Of a stretch of DNA of 64,000 nt, positions 36,983-46,766 are shown piece after piece. Below the pieces are notes generated by a model. That model made no database searches. It worked only from the letters and a program-made list of their open reading frames with translations, and was not told the DNA's origin. The DNA lies in contig NZ_BLJG01000038.1 of NCBI RefSeq assembly GCF_009932375.1, positions 20,236-84,235 on the forward strand, written 5' to 3'. Source of the stretch: Pseudomonas juntendi. Its GTDB lineage: Bacteria > Pseudomonadota > Gammaproteobacteria > Pseudomonadales > Pseudomonadaceae. The number at the start of each line of letters is the position of its first letter. Positions within the stretch are counted from its first letter, which is position 1. Both the position numbers and the translations under genes were made by a program.

Positions 36983-38464
36983 ATGAGCAAAGAAGTACTG
37001 CTGGTTGTTGAATCGGTATCCAACGAAAAAGGTGTACCGCCCGGCGTCATTTTCGAAGCGCTGGAGGTGGCCCTGGCCACTGCAACCAAAAAACGTTTTG
37101 AAGACGAAGTCGATCTGCGTGTGGAAATCAACCGCCACACCGGTAGCTACGAGACCTTCCGTCGCTGGACCGTGGTCGATGAAGCCGATCTGGACGATCC
37201 GGCGATCGAGACCTGGCTGGACAAGATCAAGGACACCCACCCTGAAGCCAAGGTAGGTGACGTGATCGAAGAGAAGATCGAGTCCATCGAATTTGGTCGC
37301 ATCGCCGCCCAGACCGCCAAGCAGGTCATCGTGCAGAAGGTCCGCGAGGCCGAGCGTGCCCAGGTGGTCGATGCCTACCGCGAACGCGTTGGCGAAATCA
37401 TCTCCGGTACCGTTAAAAAGGTTACCCGCGACAACGTCATCGTTGACCTGGGCAACAACGCCGAGGCCCTGTTGGCCCGCGAAGACATCATTCCCCGCGA
37501 AACCTTCCGTGTTGGCGTGCGCCTGCGTGCGCTGCTGAAGGAAATTCGCACTGAAAACCGTGGCCCTCAGCTGATCCTGTCGCGCACCGCGCCGCAGATG
37601 CTGATCGAGCTTTTCCGCATTGAAGTGCCGGAAATTGCCGAGGGCCTGATCGAAGTCATGGCTGCTTCCCGTGACCCGGGTTCGCGAGCCAAGATCGCCG
37701 TCCGCTCCAAGGACAAGCGTATCGACCCGCAAGGTGCCTGTATCGGCATGCGTGGTTCGCGCGTCCAGGCTGTATCCGGGGAGCTGGGTGGTGAGCGTGT
37801 GGATATCGTCCTGTGGGACGATAACCCGGCGCAGTTCGTCATCAACGCCATGTCGCCGGCTGAAGTCGCGGCGATCATCGTTGATGAAGATGCCCATGCC
37901 ATGGACATCGCCGTCGCCGAGGACAACCTGGCCCAGGCCATTGGCCGTGGCGGTCAGAACGTTCGTCTTGCCAGTCAGTTGACCGGCTGGACCTTGAACG
38001 TGATGACCGAGAAGGACATCCAGGCCAAGCAACAGGCCGAAACCGGTGACATCCTGCGCAATTTCATCGATGAACTGGAAGTCGACGAGGAGCTGGCCCA
38101 AGTGCTGGTCGACGAAGGCTTCACCAGCCTCGAAGAAATTGCCTACGTACCGTTGGAAGAAATGCTCAACATCGATGGCTTTGACGAAGATATCGTCAAT
38201 GAGCTCCGCGCTCGAGCCAAGGACCGTTTGTTGACCAAGGCCATCGCTACCGAAGAAAAACTGGCAGACGCCCACCCGGCCGAAGACCTGCTCTCCCTTG
38301 AGGGCATGGACAAGGACCTGGCGGCTGAACTGGCGGTGCGCGGCGTGGTTAACCGCGAAGACCTGGCCGAGCAGTCGATCGACGATCTGCTCGACATCGA
38401 CGGCATCGACGAAGAGCGTGCCGGCAAGTTGATCATGGCCGCCCGAGCCCACTGGTTCGAGTAA
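36983..38464 (+). CDS. nusA: Transcription termination/antitermination factor NusA
   Basis: 493 residues from ATG 36983. Order: N-terminal RNA polymerase-binding domain, S1 domain (about 132-200, [20 protein letters not shown]), two KH domains (about 200-345, [14 protein letters not shown] and [18 protein letters not shown]), and two acidic C-terminal repeats (about 365-490, with [19 protein letters not shown] and [19 protein letters not shown]). It modulates pausing, termination and antitermination. Confidence 0.97.
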   Translation: MSKEVLLVVESVSNEKGVPPGVIFEALEVALATATKKRFEDEVDLRVEINRHTGSYETFRRWTVVDEADLDDPAIETWLDKIKDTHPEAKVGDVIEEKIESIEFGRIAAQTAKQVIVQKVREAERAQVVDAYRERVGEIISGTVKKVTRDNVIVDLGNNAEALLAREDIIPRETFRVGVRLRALLKEIRTENRGPQLILSRTAPQMLIELFRIEVPEIAEGLIEVMAASRDPGSRAKIAVRSKDKRIDPQGACIGMRGSRVQAVSGELGGERVDIVLWDDNPAQFVINAMSPAEVAAIIVDEDAHAMDIAVAEDNLAQAIGRGGQNVRLASQLTGWTLNVMTEKDIQAKQQAETGDILRNFIDELEVDEELAQVLVDEGFTSLEEIAYVPLEEMLNIDGFDEDIVNELRARAKDRLLTKAIATEEKLADAHPAEDLLSLEGMDKDLAAELAVRGVVNREDLAEQSIDDLLDIDGIDEERAGKLIMAARAHWFE

Positions 38465-38491
38465 TTAGGCGCGGCCTGAGGAGAGAAGTGC

Positions 38492-41020
38492 ATGACGCAA
38501 GTCACGGTGAAAGAACTGGCCCAAGAGGTCGAGGCACCGGTAGAGCGCCTGCTGCAGCAGATGCGTGAGGCAGGTCTGCCGCACACCGACGCCGGTCAGG
38601 TAGTGACCGACAATGAGAAGCAGACCCTGCTGACTCATTTGAAGAGCAGCCACAAGAGCAAGGCGGAAGAGCCGCGCAAGATTACCTTGCAGCGCAAAAC
38701 CACCAGCACCCTGCGTGTCGCCGGTAGCAAGAGCATCAGCGTAGAAGTACGCAAGAAGAAAGTTTTCGTGCAGCGCAGCCCGGAAGAAATCCAGGCTGAG
38801 CAGAAGCGTGAGCTGGAAGAGCGCCGTGCGGCCGAAAACGCCGCGCGCGACAAGGTCGAGGCCGAAGTTCGCCAGCGCAACGAGGAACAGGCTCGCCGTC
38901 AGGCTGCCGATACCGCAACAGCGGCCCCGGCGCCTGCCGCCAAGCCAGAGCCGGCTCCTGCCGCTGCCCCGGCCCCGGTCGTCGCCGACGCGCCAGCCTC
39001 CGAAGACGCTGCAGCCCGTGCTGCCGAGCGCAAGAAGGACGAGACCCGTCGCAACGAGAGCCGTACCCGTGATGACGACCGTCGTCGTGGCGAAGCCCCT
39101 CGTGTGTCGATCAAGGTCAAGGTCAAGGAGAAGGAAAAGGCTCCAACGCCACGTGCCGCTCCGCGTACCACCGATGAAGAGAGCGACGGCGCCCGTCGTG
39201 GTCGTGGTGGCAAGAGCAAGCTGAAGAAGCGTAACCAGCACGGCTTCCAGAACCCGACCGGTCCAGTCATCCGTGACGTGACCATCGGCGAGACCATCAC
39301 CGTCTCCGAACTGGCCCAGCAGATGTCGGTCAAGGCCGCTGAAGTGGTCAAGTTCATGTTCAAGATGGGTACCCCGGTCACCATCAACCAGGTGCTCGAC
39401 CAGGAAACTGCCCAGCTGATCGCTGAAGAGCTGGGCCACAAGGTCACGCTGATCAGCGACACCGCGCTGGAAGATTCCCTGGCCGAATCGCTGAAGTTCG
39501 AAGGCCAGGCCGAGTCCCGCGCGCCGGTGGTTACCGTCATGGGTCACGTTGACCATGGCAAGACCTCGCTGCTCGACTACATCCGTCGTGCCAAGGTTGC
39601 TGCTGGCGAAGCCGGTGGCATTACCCAGCACATCGGTGCCTACCACGTGGAAACCGACCGCGGCATGGTCACCTTCCTCGATACCCCGGGCCACGCTGCG
39701 TTCACCCAGATGCGTGCCCGTGGTGCCAAGGCGACCGACATCGTCATCCTGGTGGTGGCGGCGGACGACGGCGTAATGCCGCAAACCCGCGAAGCGGTTC
39801 AGCATGCCAAGGCAGCTGGCGTTCCGCTGGTGGTTGCAGTGAACAAGATCGACAAGCCGGGTGCTGACCTCGATCGTATCCGTAACGAACTGGCCGTCGA
39901 AGGCGTTACCTCCGAGGACTGGGGTGGTGACACGCCATTCGTCAAGGTATCGGCGAAGATGGGTACCGGTGTCGACGAGCTGCTCGAAGCCGTGCTGCTG
40001 CAGGCCGAGATCCTCGAACTGACCGCTACCCCGACTGCACCTGGTCGTGGCGTGGTCGTCGAATCGCGCCTGGACAAGGGCCGCGGCCCGGTCGCGACCA
40101 TCCTGGTTCAGGACGGTACGCTGCGTCAGGGCGACATGGTGCTGTGCGGTTCGAACTATGGCCGCGTGCGTGCCATGCTCGACGAGAACGGCAAGCCTGT
40201 GAAGGAAGCCGGCCCGTCGATCCCGGTCGAGATCCTTGGCCTGGACGGTACCCCGGAAGCCGGTGACGAGCTGTCCGTGGTTGCCGACGAGAAGAAAGCC
40301 CGCGAAGTTGCCATGTTCCGTCAAGGCAAGTACCGCGAGGTCAAGCTGGCCCGCGCTCACGCCGGCAAGCTGGAAAACATCTTCGAGACCATGGGTCAGG
40401 AAGAGAAGAAAACCCTCAACATCGTGCTCAAGACCGATGTGCGTGGTTCTCTCGAGGCGCTGCAGGGTTCGCTTGGCGGCCTGGGCAACGACGAAGTGCA
40501 AGTGCGCGTGATTGGTGGTGGCGTCGGTGGTATCACCGAGAGCGATGCCAACCTGGCGCTGGCTTCGAACGCTGTACTGTTCGGCTTCAACGTGCGTGCC
40601 GATGCCGGTGCGCGCAAGATCGTCGAGCAGGAAGGTCTGGATATGCGTTACTACAACGTGATCTACGACATCATCGAAGACGTCAAGAAGGCCCTGACCG
40701 GCATGCTCGGCAGCGATGTTCGCGAGAACATCCTGGGTGTTGCCGAAGTGCGTGACGTGTTCCGTTCGCCGAAGTTCGGCGCCATCGCTGGCTGTATGGT
40801 CATCGAGGGTACCGTGTACCGCAACCGTCCGATCCGCGTACTGCGCGACGACGTTGTGATCTTCGAAGGCGAGCTGGAATCGCTGCGTCGCTTCAAGGAC
40901 GACGCCTCCGAAGTGCGTTCGGGCATGGAGTGCGGTATTGGCGTCAAGAGCTACAACGACGTCAAGGTCGGCGACAAGATCGAAGTCTTCGAGAAAGTCC
41001 AGGTGGCTCGTACCCTTTAA
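38492..41020 (+). CDS. infB: Translation initiation factor IF-2
   Basis: 842 residues. An N-terminal IF2_N domain, a long charged and Ala/Pro-rich linker (about 80-245), a second IF2_N module ([21 protein letters not shown], about 270), then the GTPase with G1 [14 protein letters not shown] (about 351), DTPGHAAF and NKIDKP, and C-terminal domains binding fMet-tRNA. In-frame internal starts for shorter IF-2 forms are possible but not obvious. It starts 27 bases after nusA. Confidence 0.97.
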   Translation: MTQVTVKELAQEVEAPVERLLQQMREAGLPHTDAGQVVTDNEKQTLLTHLKSSHKSKAEEPRKITLQRKTTSTLRVAGSKSISVEVRKKKVFVQRSPEEIQAEQKRELEERRAAENAARDKVEAEVRQRNEEQARRQAADTATAAPAPAAKPEPAPAAAPAPVVADAPASEDAAARAAERKKDETRRNESRTRDDDRRRGEAPRVSIKVKVKEKEKAPTPRAAPRTTDEESDGARRGRGGKSKLKKRNQHGFQNPTGPVIRDVTIGETITVSELAQQMSVKAAEVVKFMFKMGTPVTINQVLDQETAQLIAEELGHKVTLISDTALEDSLAESLKFEGQAESRAPVVTVMGHVDHGKTSLLDYIRRAKVAAGEAGGITQHIGAYHVETDRGMVTFLDTPGHAAFTQMRARGAKATDIVILVVAADDGVMPQTREAVQHAKAAGVPLVVAVNKIDKPGADLDRIRNELAVEGVTSEDWGGDTPFVKVSAKMGTGVDELLEAVLLQAEILELTATPTAPGRGVVVESRLDKGRGPVATILVQDGTLRQGDMVLCGSNYGRVRAMLDENGKPVKEAGPSIPVEILGLDGTPEAGDELSVVADEKKAREVAMFRQGKYREVKLARAHAGKLENIFETMGQEEKKTLNIVLKTDVRGSLEALQGSLGGLGNDEVQVRVIGGGVGGITESDANLALASNAVLFGFNVRADAGARKIVEQEGLDMRYYNVIYDIIEDVKKALTGMLGSDVRENILGVAEVRDVFRSPKFGAIAGCMVIEGTVYRNRPIRVLRDDVVIFEGELESLRRFKDDASEVRSGMECGIGVKSYNDVKVGDKIEVFEKVQVARTL

Positions 41021-41136
41021 GGGCGAGCGAGCCGCAAGCGCCCCTTGCAGGGCGGCTTGCGGTACCTCTTCAGGTAGCGCCCGGTCAGGCTCAGGTCTGC
41101 CCGGGCGTTTGCCGCTTTAAGTTACAGGTAGCAAGA

Positions 41137-41535
41137 ATGGCCAAAGAATATAGCCGTACCCAACGTATTGGCGATCAGATGCAGCGCGAGCTGGCCGAGC
41201 TGATCCGTCGCGAAGTCAAAGACCCGCGTGTCGGCCTGGTGACCATCACCGCCGTGGACGTGAGCCGCGACCTGGGCCATGCCAAGGTGTTCATCACCGT
41301 CATGGGCGAAGAAACCCCGGACGCGGTGCAGCAGTCGCTCAAGGCACTCAACAGCGCTGCCAGCTTCCTGCGCCTGCACCTGGGGCGTTCGATGCAACTG
41401 CGCAGCGTGCCGCAACTGCACTTCCACTTCGATGAAAGTGTCAGCCGCGGTGTGCACCTGTCGGCGCTGATCGAGCGTGCAGTGGCCGAAGACCGCATGC
41501 ACAAGGAAGCCGACGAGCCGGACACCAAGGAGTAA
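41137..41535 (+). CDS. rbfA: Ribosome-binding factor A
   Basis: 132 residues from ATG 41137 ([19 protein letters not shown]). [28 protein letters not shown] and [14 protein letters not shown] are the typical RbfA text. It binds the 30S precursor and helps mature the 16S rRNA 5' end. A 9-base stem-loop (GCCGCAAGC/GCTTGCGGT region, about 41031-41063) fills the 116 bases after infB. truB begins three bases after its stop. Confidence 0.97.
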   Translation: MAKEYSRTQRIGDQMQRELAELIRREVKDPRVGLVTITAVDVSRDLGHAKVFITVMGEETPDAVQQSLKALNSAASFLRLHLGRSMQLRSVPQLHFHFDESVSRGVHLSALIERAVAEDRMHKEADEPDTKE

Positions 41536-41538
41536 GCG

Positions 41539-42456
41539 GTGGCCCAGGTCAAACGTATCCGCCGCAACGTCAGCGGCATCATCCTGCTGGACAAGCCGCT
41601 GGGCTTCACCTCCAATGCCGCCCTGCAGAAAGTGCGCTGGCTGCTGAATGCGGAAAAGGCCGGCCACACCGGTAGCCTCGACCCGCTGGCAACCGGCGTG
41701 CTGCCGTTGTGCTTTGGCGAGGCGACCAAGTTTTCGCAGTACCTGCTCGACTCCGACAAGGGCTACGAAACGGTCATGCAGCTGGGGCAGACTACCAACA
41801 CCGGCGACGCCGAAGGTGAGGTTCTGCAGACCCGTGAGGTGACCGTTGGTCGCGCCGATATCGAGGCGGTGCTGCCGCGTTTTCGCGGCCCCATCAGCCA
41901 GATACCGCCCATGTACTCGGCACTCAAGCGTGATGGCCAGCCGCTGTACAAGCTGGCACGTGCAGGAGAGGTAGTGGAGCGCGAGGCGCGTTCTGTTACT
42001 ATTGGCCGCTTGGAGTTGCTCGAGTGCGAAGGCACCCGTGCACGGTTGAGCGTAGGTTGCAGCAAAGGCACCTATATCCGCACCCTGGTGGAGGATATCG
42101 GTGAGGCCCTGGGCTGCGGCGCCTATGTTGCCGAGCTGCGCAGGACCCAGGCCGGGCCCTTCGCGCTGGCACAGACGGTGACCCTCGAAGCGCTCGAACA
42201 GGCTCACGCCGAAGGCGGCAACGAAGCGCTGGACCGCTTCCTGATGCCCTCGGACAGCGGCCTGCAGGACTGGCCAATGGTCAGCCTGTCCGAACACAGT
42301 GCGTTCTACTGGCTGCATGGGCAGGCGGTACGCGCGCCGGACGCGCCACAATTTGGCATGGTCCGGGTACAGGATCATAATGCGCGCTTCATCGGTATCG
42401 GTGAAGTGAGCGAAGACGGGCGCATCGCGCCACGTCGGCTTATTCGGTCGGAATGA
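41539..42456 (+). CDS. truB: tRNA pseudouridine-55 synthase
   Basis: 305 residues from GTG 41539 ([19 protein letters not shown]). The catalytic motif is [17 protein letters not shown] (Asp about 49), followed by [18 protein letters not shown] and [13 protein letters not shown]. It makes pseudouridine 55 in the T-loop of tRNAs. It overlaps the Shine-Dalgarno region with rbfA's end (AAGGAGTAAGC), implying coupled translation. Confidence 0.97.
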   Translation: MAQVKRIRRNVSGIILLDKPLGFTSNAALQKVRWLLNAEKAGHTGSLDPLATGVLPLCFGEATKFSQYLLDSDKGYETVMQLGQTTNTGDAEGEVLQTREVTVGRADIEAVLPRFRGPISQIPPMYSALKRDGQPLYKLARAGEVVEREARSVTIGRLELLECEGTRARLSVGCSKGTYIRTLVEDIGEALGCGAYVAELRRTQAGPFALAQTVTLEALEQAHAEGGNEALDRFLMPSDSGLQDWPMVSLSEHSAFYWLHGQAVRAPDAPQFGMVRVQDHNARFIGIGEVSEDGRIAPRRLIRSE

Positions 42457-42603
42457 CCGAAACCGCGGGGCCAGGCAATTGCCGAACCCCACGGCAGCAA
42501 GGGTGGCTGTCAGTAGGCACGGTCACACCTTTTTTATTAATACAGGGATTTGTCCCTGGCCTATTGGACCCCGCATGCGGGATCCGTTATCAGGAGAAGC
42601 CAA

Positions 42604-42873
42604 ATGGCCCTCAGCGTTGAAGAAAAAGCTAAGATCGTTGCCGAATATCAGCAAGCCGCCGGCGATACCGGTAGCCCGGAAGTGCAGGTTGCTCTGCTGA
42701 CCCACAACATCAACAAGCTGCAAGGCCACTTCAAGGCCAACGATAAAGACCACCACTCCCGTCGTGGTCTGATCCGTATGGTTAACCAGCGTCGTAAGCT
42801 GCTGGACTACCTGAAGGGCAAAGACACCACTCGTTACAGCGCCCTGATCGGTCGCCTGGGCCTGCGTCGCTAA
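42604..42873 (+). CDS. rpsO: 30S ribosomal protein S15
   Basis: 89 residues from ATG 42604 with CAGGAGAAG upstream. [29 protein letters not shown] and the ending [13 protein letters not shown] are S15 signatures. The 147-base leader carries CAGGGATTTGTCCCTG and a GGACCCCGCATGCGGGATCC palindrome just before the ribosome binding site, a place where S15 represses its own translation in other bacteria. Confidence 0.98.
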   Translation: MALSVEEKAKIVAEYQQAAGDTGSPEVQVALLTHNINKLQGHFKANDKDHHSRRGLIRMVNQRRKLLDYLKGKDTTRYSALIGRLGLRR

Positions 42874-43123
42874 TAGCGGCCTGGTCAGTGGTGTGCATGG
42901 CGTGTCGCAGGCTTCGGCTTTGCTGTTTCGCAGCAGGGTCGTCGGGCACGCCACGCGTATCTCCGAGGTTGGCATCCTGGTTCAGCTGAGCGGTTTACCG
43001 CGCAGCGGCCAGGCTCCCAGCCTCGTGTTGTATCTGGACGGTCAATGGGGCCGATTCCCCGTTCTGCCCAAGAATTCGCAAGAAACCAGTTCCCCCAAGA
43101 GCCACTGAAAAAGGTAGGAAACC
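42874..43123 (+). promoter_or_regulatory. rpsO-pnp intergenic leader
   Basis: 250 bases without a gene. Several short inverted repeats are visible, e.g. ATGGGGCCGATTCCCCGT at about 43045-43062, close to the pnp start. In E. coli the pnp leader is cut by RNase III and mediates autocontrol; the structures here suit the same role but no site can be assigned. Confidence 0.4.
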
Positions 43124-45229
43124 GTGAACCCGGTAATCAAGACTTTCCAGTTCGGTCAATCGACCGTCACTCTCGAAACGGGCCGTATTGCCCGTCAGGC
43201 AACCGGCGCCGTGCTGGTTACCGTCGATAACGACGTCACCGTGCTGGTGACTGTGGTAGGCGCCAAACAGGCTGATCCAGGCAAGGGCTTCTTCCCGCTG
43301 TCGGTTCACTACCAGGAAAAGACCTACGCCGCCGGCAAGATCCCAGGTGGCTTCTTCAAGCGTGAAGGCCGTCCTTCCGAGAAAGAGACGCTGACCTCGC
43401 GCCTGATCGACCGTCCGATCCGCCCGCTGTTCCCGGAAGGCTTCATGAACGAAGTGCAGGTTGTCTGCACCGTGGTTTCCACCAGCAAGAAGACTGACCC
43501 GGACATCGCTGCGATGATCGGTACCTCGGCTGCCCTGGCCATTTCCGGCATTCCATTCGAAGGCCCGATCGGTGCGGCGCGCGTGGCCTTCCACGAAAGC
43601 ACCGGCTACCTGCTGAACCCGACTTACGAGCAACTGGCTGCCTCCAGCCTGGACATGGTCGTTGCCGGTACTTCCGACGCCGTGCTGATGGTTGAATCGG
43701 AAGCCCAGGAGCTGACCGAAGACCAGATGCTGGGCGCGGTACTGTTCGCCCATGACGAGTTCCAGGCCGTGATCCAGGCCGTGAAAGAGCTGGCTGCCGA
43801 AGCGGGCAAGCCAACCTGGGACTGGAAACCTGCGGTGGCCAACACCGAGCTGTTCAACGCCATCCGTGCCGAGTTCGGCGAAGCGGTTTCGCAAGGCTAC
43901 ACCATTACCGTCAAGGCTGACCGCTATGCGCGCCTGGGCGAGCTGCGTGACCAGGCGGTTGCCAAGTTCTCCGGTGAAGAAGGCCAGCCTTCGGCTGCTG
44001 AAGTAAAAGACATCTTCGGCGAAATCGAATACCGCACCGTTCGCGAAAACATCGTCAACGGCAAGCCACGAATCGACGGCCGCGACACCAAGACCGTTCG
44101 CCCGCTGAACATCGAAGTGGGCGTGCTGCCGAAAACCCACGGTTCGGCGCTGTTCACCCGCGGTGAAACCCAGGCCCTGGTGGTTGCGACCTTGGGTACT
44201 GCCCGTGACGCCCAGCTGCTGGACACCCTCGAAGGCGAGAAGAAAGACCCCTTCATGCTGCACTACAACTTCCCACCGTTCTCGGTAGGTGAGTGTGGCC
44301 GCATGGGCGGCGCTGGCCGTCGTGAAATCGGCCACGGCCGTCTGGCCCGTCGTTCGGTCCAGGCCATGCTGCCTGCCGCCGACGTGTTCCCGTACACCAT
44401 CCGCGTGGTCTCGGAAATCACCGAATCCAACGGTTCCAGCTCCATGGCTTCGGTCTGCGGTGCTTCGCTGGCGCTGATGGACGCCGGTGTGCCGATGAAG
44501 GCGCCAGTGGCCGGTATCGCCATGGGCCTGGTGAAGGAAGGCGACAAGTTCGCGGTCCTGACCGACATCCTCGGTGACGAAGACCACCTGGGCGACATGG
44601 ACTTCAAGGTAGCCGGTACCGCCAAAGGCGTCACCGCGCTGCAGATGGACATCAAGATCAACGGCATCACCGAAGAGATCATGGAAATCGCCCTGGGCCA
44701 AGCCCTGGAAGCGCGCCTGAACATCCTCGGCCAGATGAACCAGGTCATTGGCCAGTCGCGCACCGAGCTGTCGGCCAACGCGCCTACCATGATCTCGATG
44801 AAGATCGACACCGACAAGATCCGTGACGTGATCGGTAAAGGCGGCGCCACCATTCGCGCCATCTGCGAAGAGACCAAGGCTTCGATCGACATCGAAGACG
44901 ACGGCTCGATCAAGATCTTCGGCGAAACCAAGGAAGCGGCAGATGCTGCCAAGCAGCGCATCCTGGGCATCACCGCCGAGGCCGAGATCGGCAAGATCTA
45001 CGTCGGCAAGGTCGAGCGTATCGTCGACTTCGGCGCCTTCGTCAATATCCTGCCTGGCAAAGACGGCCTGGTGCACATCTCCATGCTGAGCGATGCGCGC
45101 GTCGAGAAAGTCACCGACATCCTCAAGGAAGGCCAGGAAGTTGAAGTACTGGTGCTGGACGTGGACAACCGCGGCCGTATCAAGCTGTCGATCAAGGACG
45201 TAGCCGCGGCCAAGGCCTCGGGCGTTTAA
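43124..45229 (+). CDS. pnp: Polynucleotide phosphorylase
   Basis: 701 residues from GTG 43124, AAGGTAGGAA upstream. Two RNase PH domains ([19 protein letters not shown] in the second, about residue 386, with the phosphorolytic site), a KH domain ([19 protein letters not shown], about 567) and an S1 domain (about 620-690, [29 protein letters not shown]). It degrades RNA 3' to 5' using phosphate. A UUCG-loop terminator follows at 45251. Confidence 0.98.
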   Translation: MNPVIKTFQFGQSTVTLETGRIARQATGAVLVTVDNDVTVLVTVVGAKQADPGKGFFPLSVHYQEKTYAAGKIPGGFFKREGRPSEKETLTSRLIDRPIRPLFPEGFMNEVQVVCTVVSTSKKTDPDIAAMIGTSAALAISGIPFEGPIGAARVAFHESTGYLLNPTYEQLAASSLDMVVAGTSDAVLMVESEAQELTEDQMLGAVLFAHDEFQAVIQAVKELAAEAGKPTWDWKPAVANTELFNAIRAEFGEAVSQGYTITVKADRYARLGELRDQAVAKFSGEEGQPSAAEVKDIFGEIEYRTVRENIVNGKPRIDGRDTKTVRPLNIEVGVLPKTHGSALFTRGETQALVVATLGTARDAQLLDTLEGEKKDPFMLHYNFPPFSVGECGRMGGAGRREIGHGRLARRSVQAMLPAADVFPYTIRVVSEITESNGSSSMASVCGASLALMDAGVPMKAPVAGIAMGLVKEGDKFAVLTDILGDEDHLGDMDFKVAGTAKGVTALQMDIKINGITEEIMEIALGQALEARLNILGQMNQVIGQSRTELSANAPTMISMKIDTDKIRDVIGKGGATIRAICEETKASIDIEDDGSIKIFGETKEAADAAKQRILGITAEAEIGKIYVGKVERIVDFGAFVNILPGKDGLVHISMLSDARVEKVTDILKEGQEVEVLVLDVDNRGRIKLSIKDVAAAKASGV

Positions 45230-45250
45230 GCGACCGCTACGCAGCAATGA

Positions 45251-45278
45251 AAGAGCCCTTCGGGGCTCTTTTTTTTTG
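45251..45278 (+). terminator. pnp terminator
   Basis: AAGAGCCC-TTCG-GGGCTCTT followed by eight further T, 22 bases after the stop. Confidence 0.95.
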
Positions 45279-45413
45279 ACCGGGGCGGGAACCTTTTGCG
45301 GACTTGCATCTTGCATGCAGGTTGCAGGTGCAGATTGCAAAATGCATGACTACTGCCGTTTCGCTTAATCGCTAAGGTACTGATTTATAAGGTTTTAATA
45401 GAAAATCAAAACC

Positions 45414-45429
45414 TGGCACAGCGCATGCA
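45414..45429 (+). promoter_or_regulatory. Sigma-54 (-24/-12) promoter candidate
   Basis: TGGCACAGCGCATGCA agrees with TGGCAC-N5-TTGCA at all but one position and has the required 10-base GG to GC spacing. It lies 65 bases before the BON-protein start. Upstream (45303-45350) are four TTGCA repeats of unknown meaning. Confidence 0.5.
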
Positions 45430-45493
45430 ACTACCTTCATACCTGACGCCAGGACACACGGCGCAGACCTTTCGAAAAACAGGAGTGACCCAC

Positions 45494-45844
45494 ATGAAGA
45501 AGTTCGCCATTGCTGCCGCTACTGCTACCGCTCTGACCCTGACCATGGCTAACGCGGCTTTTGCCCAACAGACCACCCAGGCCCCGATGATGCTGGCGGC
45601 CGGTGAGGTGACCAAAGCCAAGGAAGCTACCTCCGATACCTGGATCACCACCAAGGTCAAGGCTGACCTGATGACCGAGAAAGGCGTACCAGGCAGCGAC
45701 ATCAAGGTAGAAACCAACAAAGGCGTGGTTTCGCTGTCGTCTGACGTGAAAGTGACTAACACCCAGAAAGAAATGGCAGTCAGCATTGCCAAGAAGATCA
45801 AAGGCGTACAGGCCGTTTCGGCTGACGGCCTGAAAGCCGAATAA
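45494..45844 (+). CDS. Periplasmic BON-domain protein
   Basis: 116 residues from ATG 45494, AGGAG nine bases upstream. A Sec signal peptide (MKKFAIAAATATALTLTMANAAFA) is followed by one BON domain (DTWITTKVKADLMTEKG...GVVSLSSDVKVTNTQKEMAVSIAKKIKGVQAV). BON proteins such as OsmY bind phospholipid surfaces in the periplasm and respond to stress; a single BON domain is half of OsmY. It stands alone after pnp with its own promoter. Confidence 0.85.
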   Translation: MKKFAIAAATATALTLTMANAAFAQQTTQAPMMLAAGEVTKAKEATSDTWITTKVKADLMTEKGVPGSDIKVETNKGVVSLSSDVKVTNTQKEMAVSIAKKIKGVQAVSADGLKAE

Positions 45845-45912
45845 GGAATGTCCCGTCGGCCAAACGGATTTGGCCACCAAATGCTGTAGGGCCGCTTCGC
45901 GGCCCCTTTTAT

Positions 45913-46215
45913 TTAATAAGCCGGATTACTCGCTACCACATCACTCTCGAAGCATTCCTGCTCAATGATCAGCGGTTCGACCAGGGGCCGGCTATCTAGA
46001 AAATGGGCGGTCTGGGTATGCGCCTCATACGCCGCATCATCGCGGTAGATCTCATACAGGTAGATCACATCCGGATCGACCCTGTCCTGCGACACATCGA
46101 AAACCAGGCAACCCGCCTCGCTGGCCACCGACGCAGCGGCATTGACTTTGATCGCGCTTAGGAAAGCATCGGCACATCCGGGCTTCACGCGGGTCTTGAT
46201 GAACAGGCTATACAC
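45913..46215 (-). CDS. ABM-domain putative quinol monooxygenase
   Basis: 100 residues from GTG 46215 (YSLFIKTRVKPGCADAF), AAGGAG upstream; longer in-frame starts run into the neighbouring gene's promoter. The pattern ASEAGCLVFDVSQDRVDPDVIYLYEIYRDDAAYEAHTQTAHF is that of the antibiotic biosynthesis monooxygenase (ABM) fold (YgiN/LsrG type), cofactor-free dimers acting on quinones or signalling molecules. It is divergent from the VOC protein gene with 60 bases between starts, so the two are probably co-regulated; the substrate is not known. Confidence 0.8.
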   Translation of the reverse strand: MYSLFIKTRVKPGCADAFLSAIKVNAAASVASEAGCLVFDVSQDRVDPDVIYLYEIYRDDAAYEAHTQTAHFLDSRPLVEPLIIEQECFESDVVASNPAY

Positions 46216-46249
46216 AAAGCGCTCCTTTTGTTTTAAATTCAATAATGAA

Positions 46250-46259
46250 TTGTATACAA
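46250..46259. promoter_or_regulatory. Operator-like palindrome between the ABM and VOC genes
   Basis: TTGTATACAA, a perfect 10-base palindrome in the 60-base shared promoter region, adjoining AAAAGGAG of the VOC gene. It resembles sites of GntR-type regulators; none is encoded nearby. Confidence 0.4.
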
Positions 46260-46275
46260 AAAAGGAGCCTAGCCA

Positions 46276-46689
46276 ATGTCTGAATTGCCTGCCCGCCCTG
46301 GCCGCCTGAATGGCCTGCGCCATATTGCCTTGCTGGTACCCAACCTTGAGGAGTGCGAACGCTTTTACGTCGATGTGCTGGGTATGGAAGTACTGAGCCG
46401 CGCCAATGAAGACTTGGTGTACCTGACCTGCGGTAATGACAACATGTCGCTGGGGCGCGGGGCAGGGGCTGCCAACGGGTTGCAGACCCTAGATCATTAC
46501 GGGTTCATCGTGGACAGCGTCGAGGAACTGGAGGCCTGGTATGCGTACTTCAAGGCCCGAGGGGTGACCTTGCTCGACCGGCCTTTCAGCCATGGTGATG
46601 GCGCGCGCAGCTTCCACCTGCTGGACCCGGCGGGGAACAAGGTGCAGCCGCTGTATCACCCGGCGGTGTCGGGGCAGCGGTTGGTCTGA
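46276..46689 (+). CDS. VOC-family (glyoxalase/dioxygenase-fold) protein
   Basis: 137 residues, ATG 46276 with AAAGGAG upstream. GLRHIALLVPNLEECERFYVDVLGMEVL with metal-ligand His (about residue 16), LDHYGFIVDSVEELEAWYAYF (His about 74) and FHLLDPAGNKVQPLYHP describe a two-module VOC fold with H/H/E-type metal ligands. It could be a lyase, isomerase or dioxygenase-like enzyme; the reaction is not predictable. It pairs with the divergent ABM gene. Confidence 0.85.
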   Translation: MSELPARPGRLNGLRHIALLVPNLEECERFYVDVLGMEVLSRANEDLVYLTCGNDNMSLGRGAGAANGLQTLDHYGFIVDSVEELEAWYAYFKARGVTLLDRPFSHGDGARSFHLLDPAGNKVQPLYHPAVSGQRLV

Positions 46690-46704
46690 AGCCTGCGCCC
46701 GCCT

Positions 46705-46746
46705 CTGTGGGAGCGGCCTTGTGTCGCGAAAGGGCCGCTCCCACAG
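46705..46746. repeat. Compact REP palindrome
   Basis: CTGTGGGAGCGGCCTT and GGGCCGCTCCCACAG flank GTGTCGCGAAA; it lies between convergent VOC and DUF748 genes. Confidence 0.9.
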
Positions 46747-46766
46747 GTGCGCGTCAGGCTTGCTAA

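Noticed and set aside
38465..40501. Open frame of 678 codons opposite infB, and the similar ones opposite dnaK, pnp, nusA and ftsH
   Set aside because: All are mirror frames of highly biased housekeeping genes with low-complexity translations.
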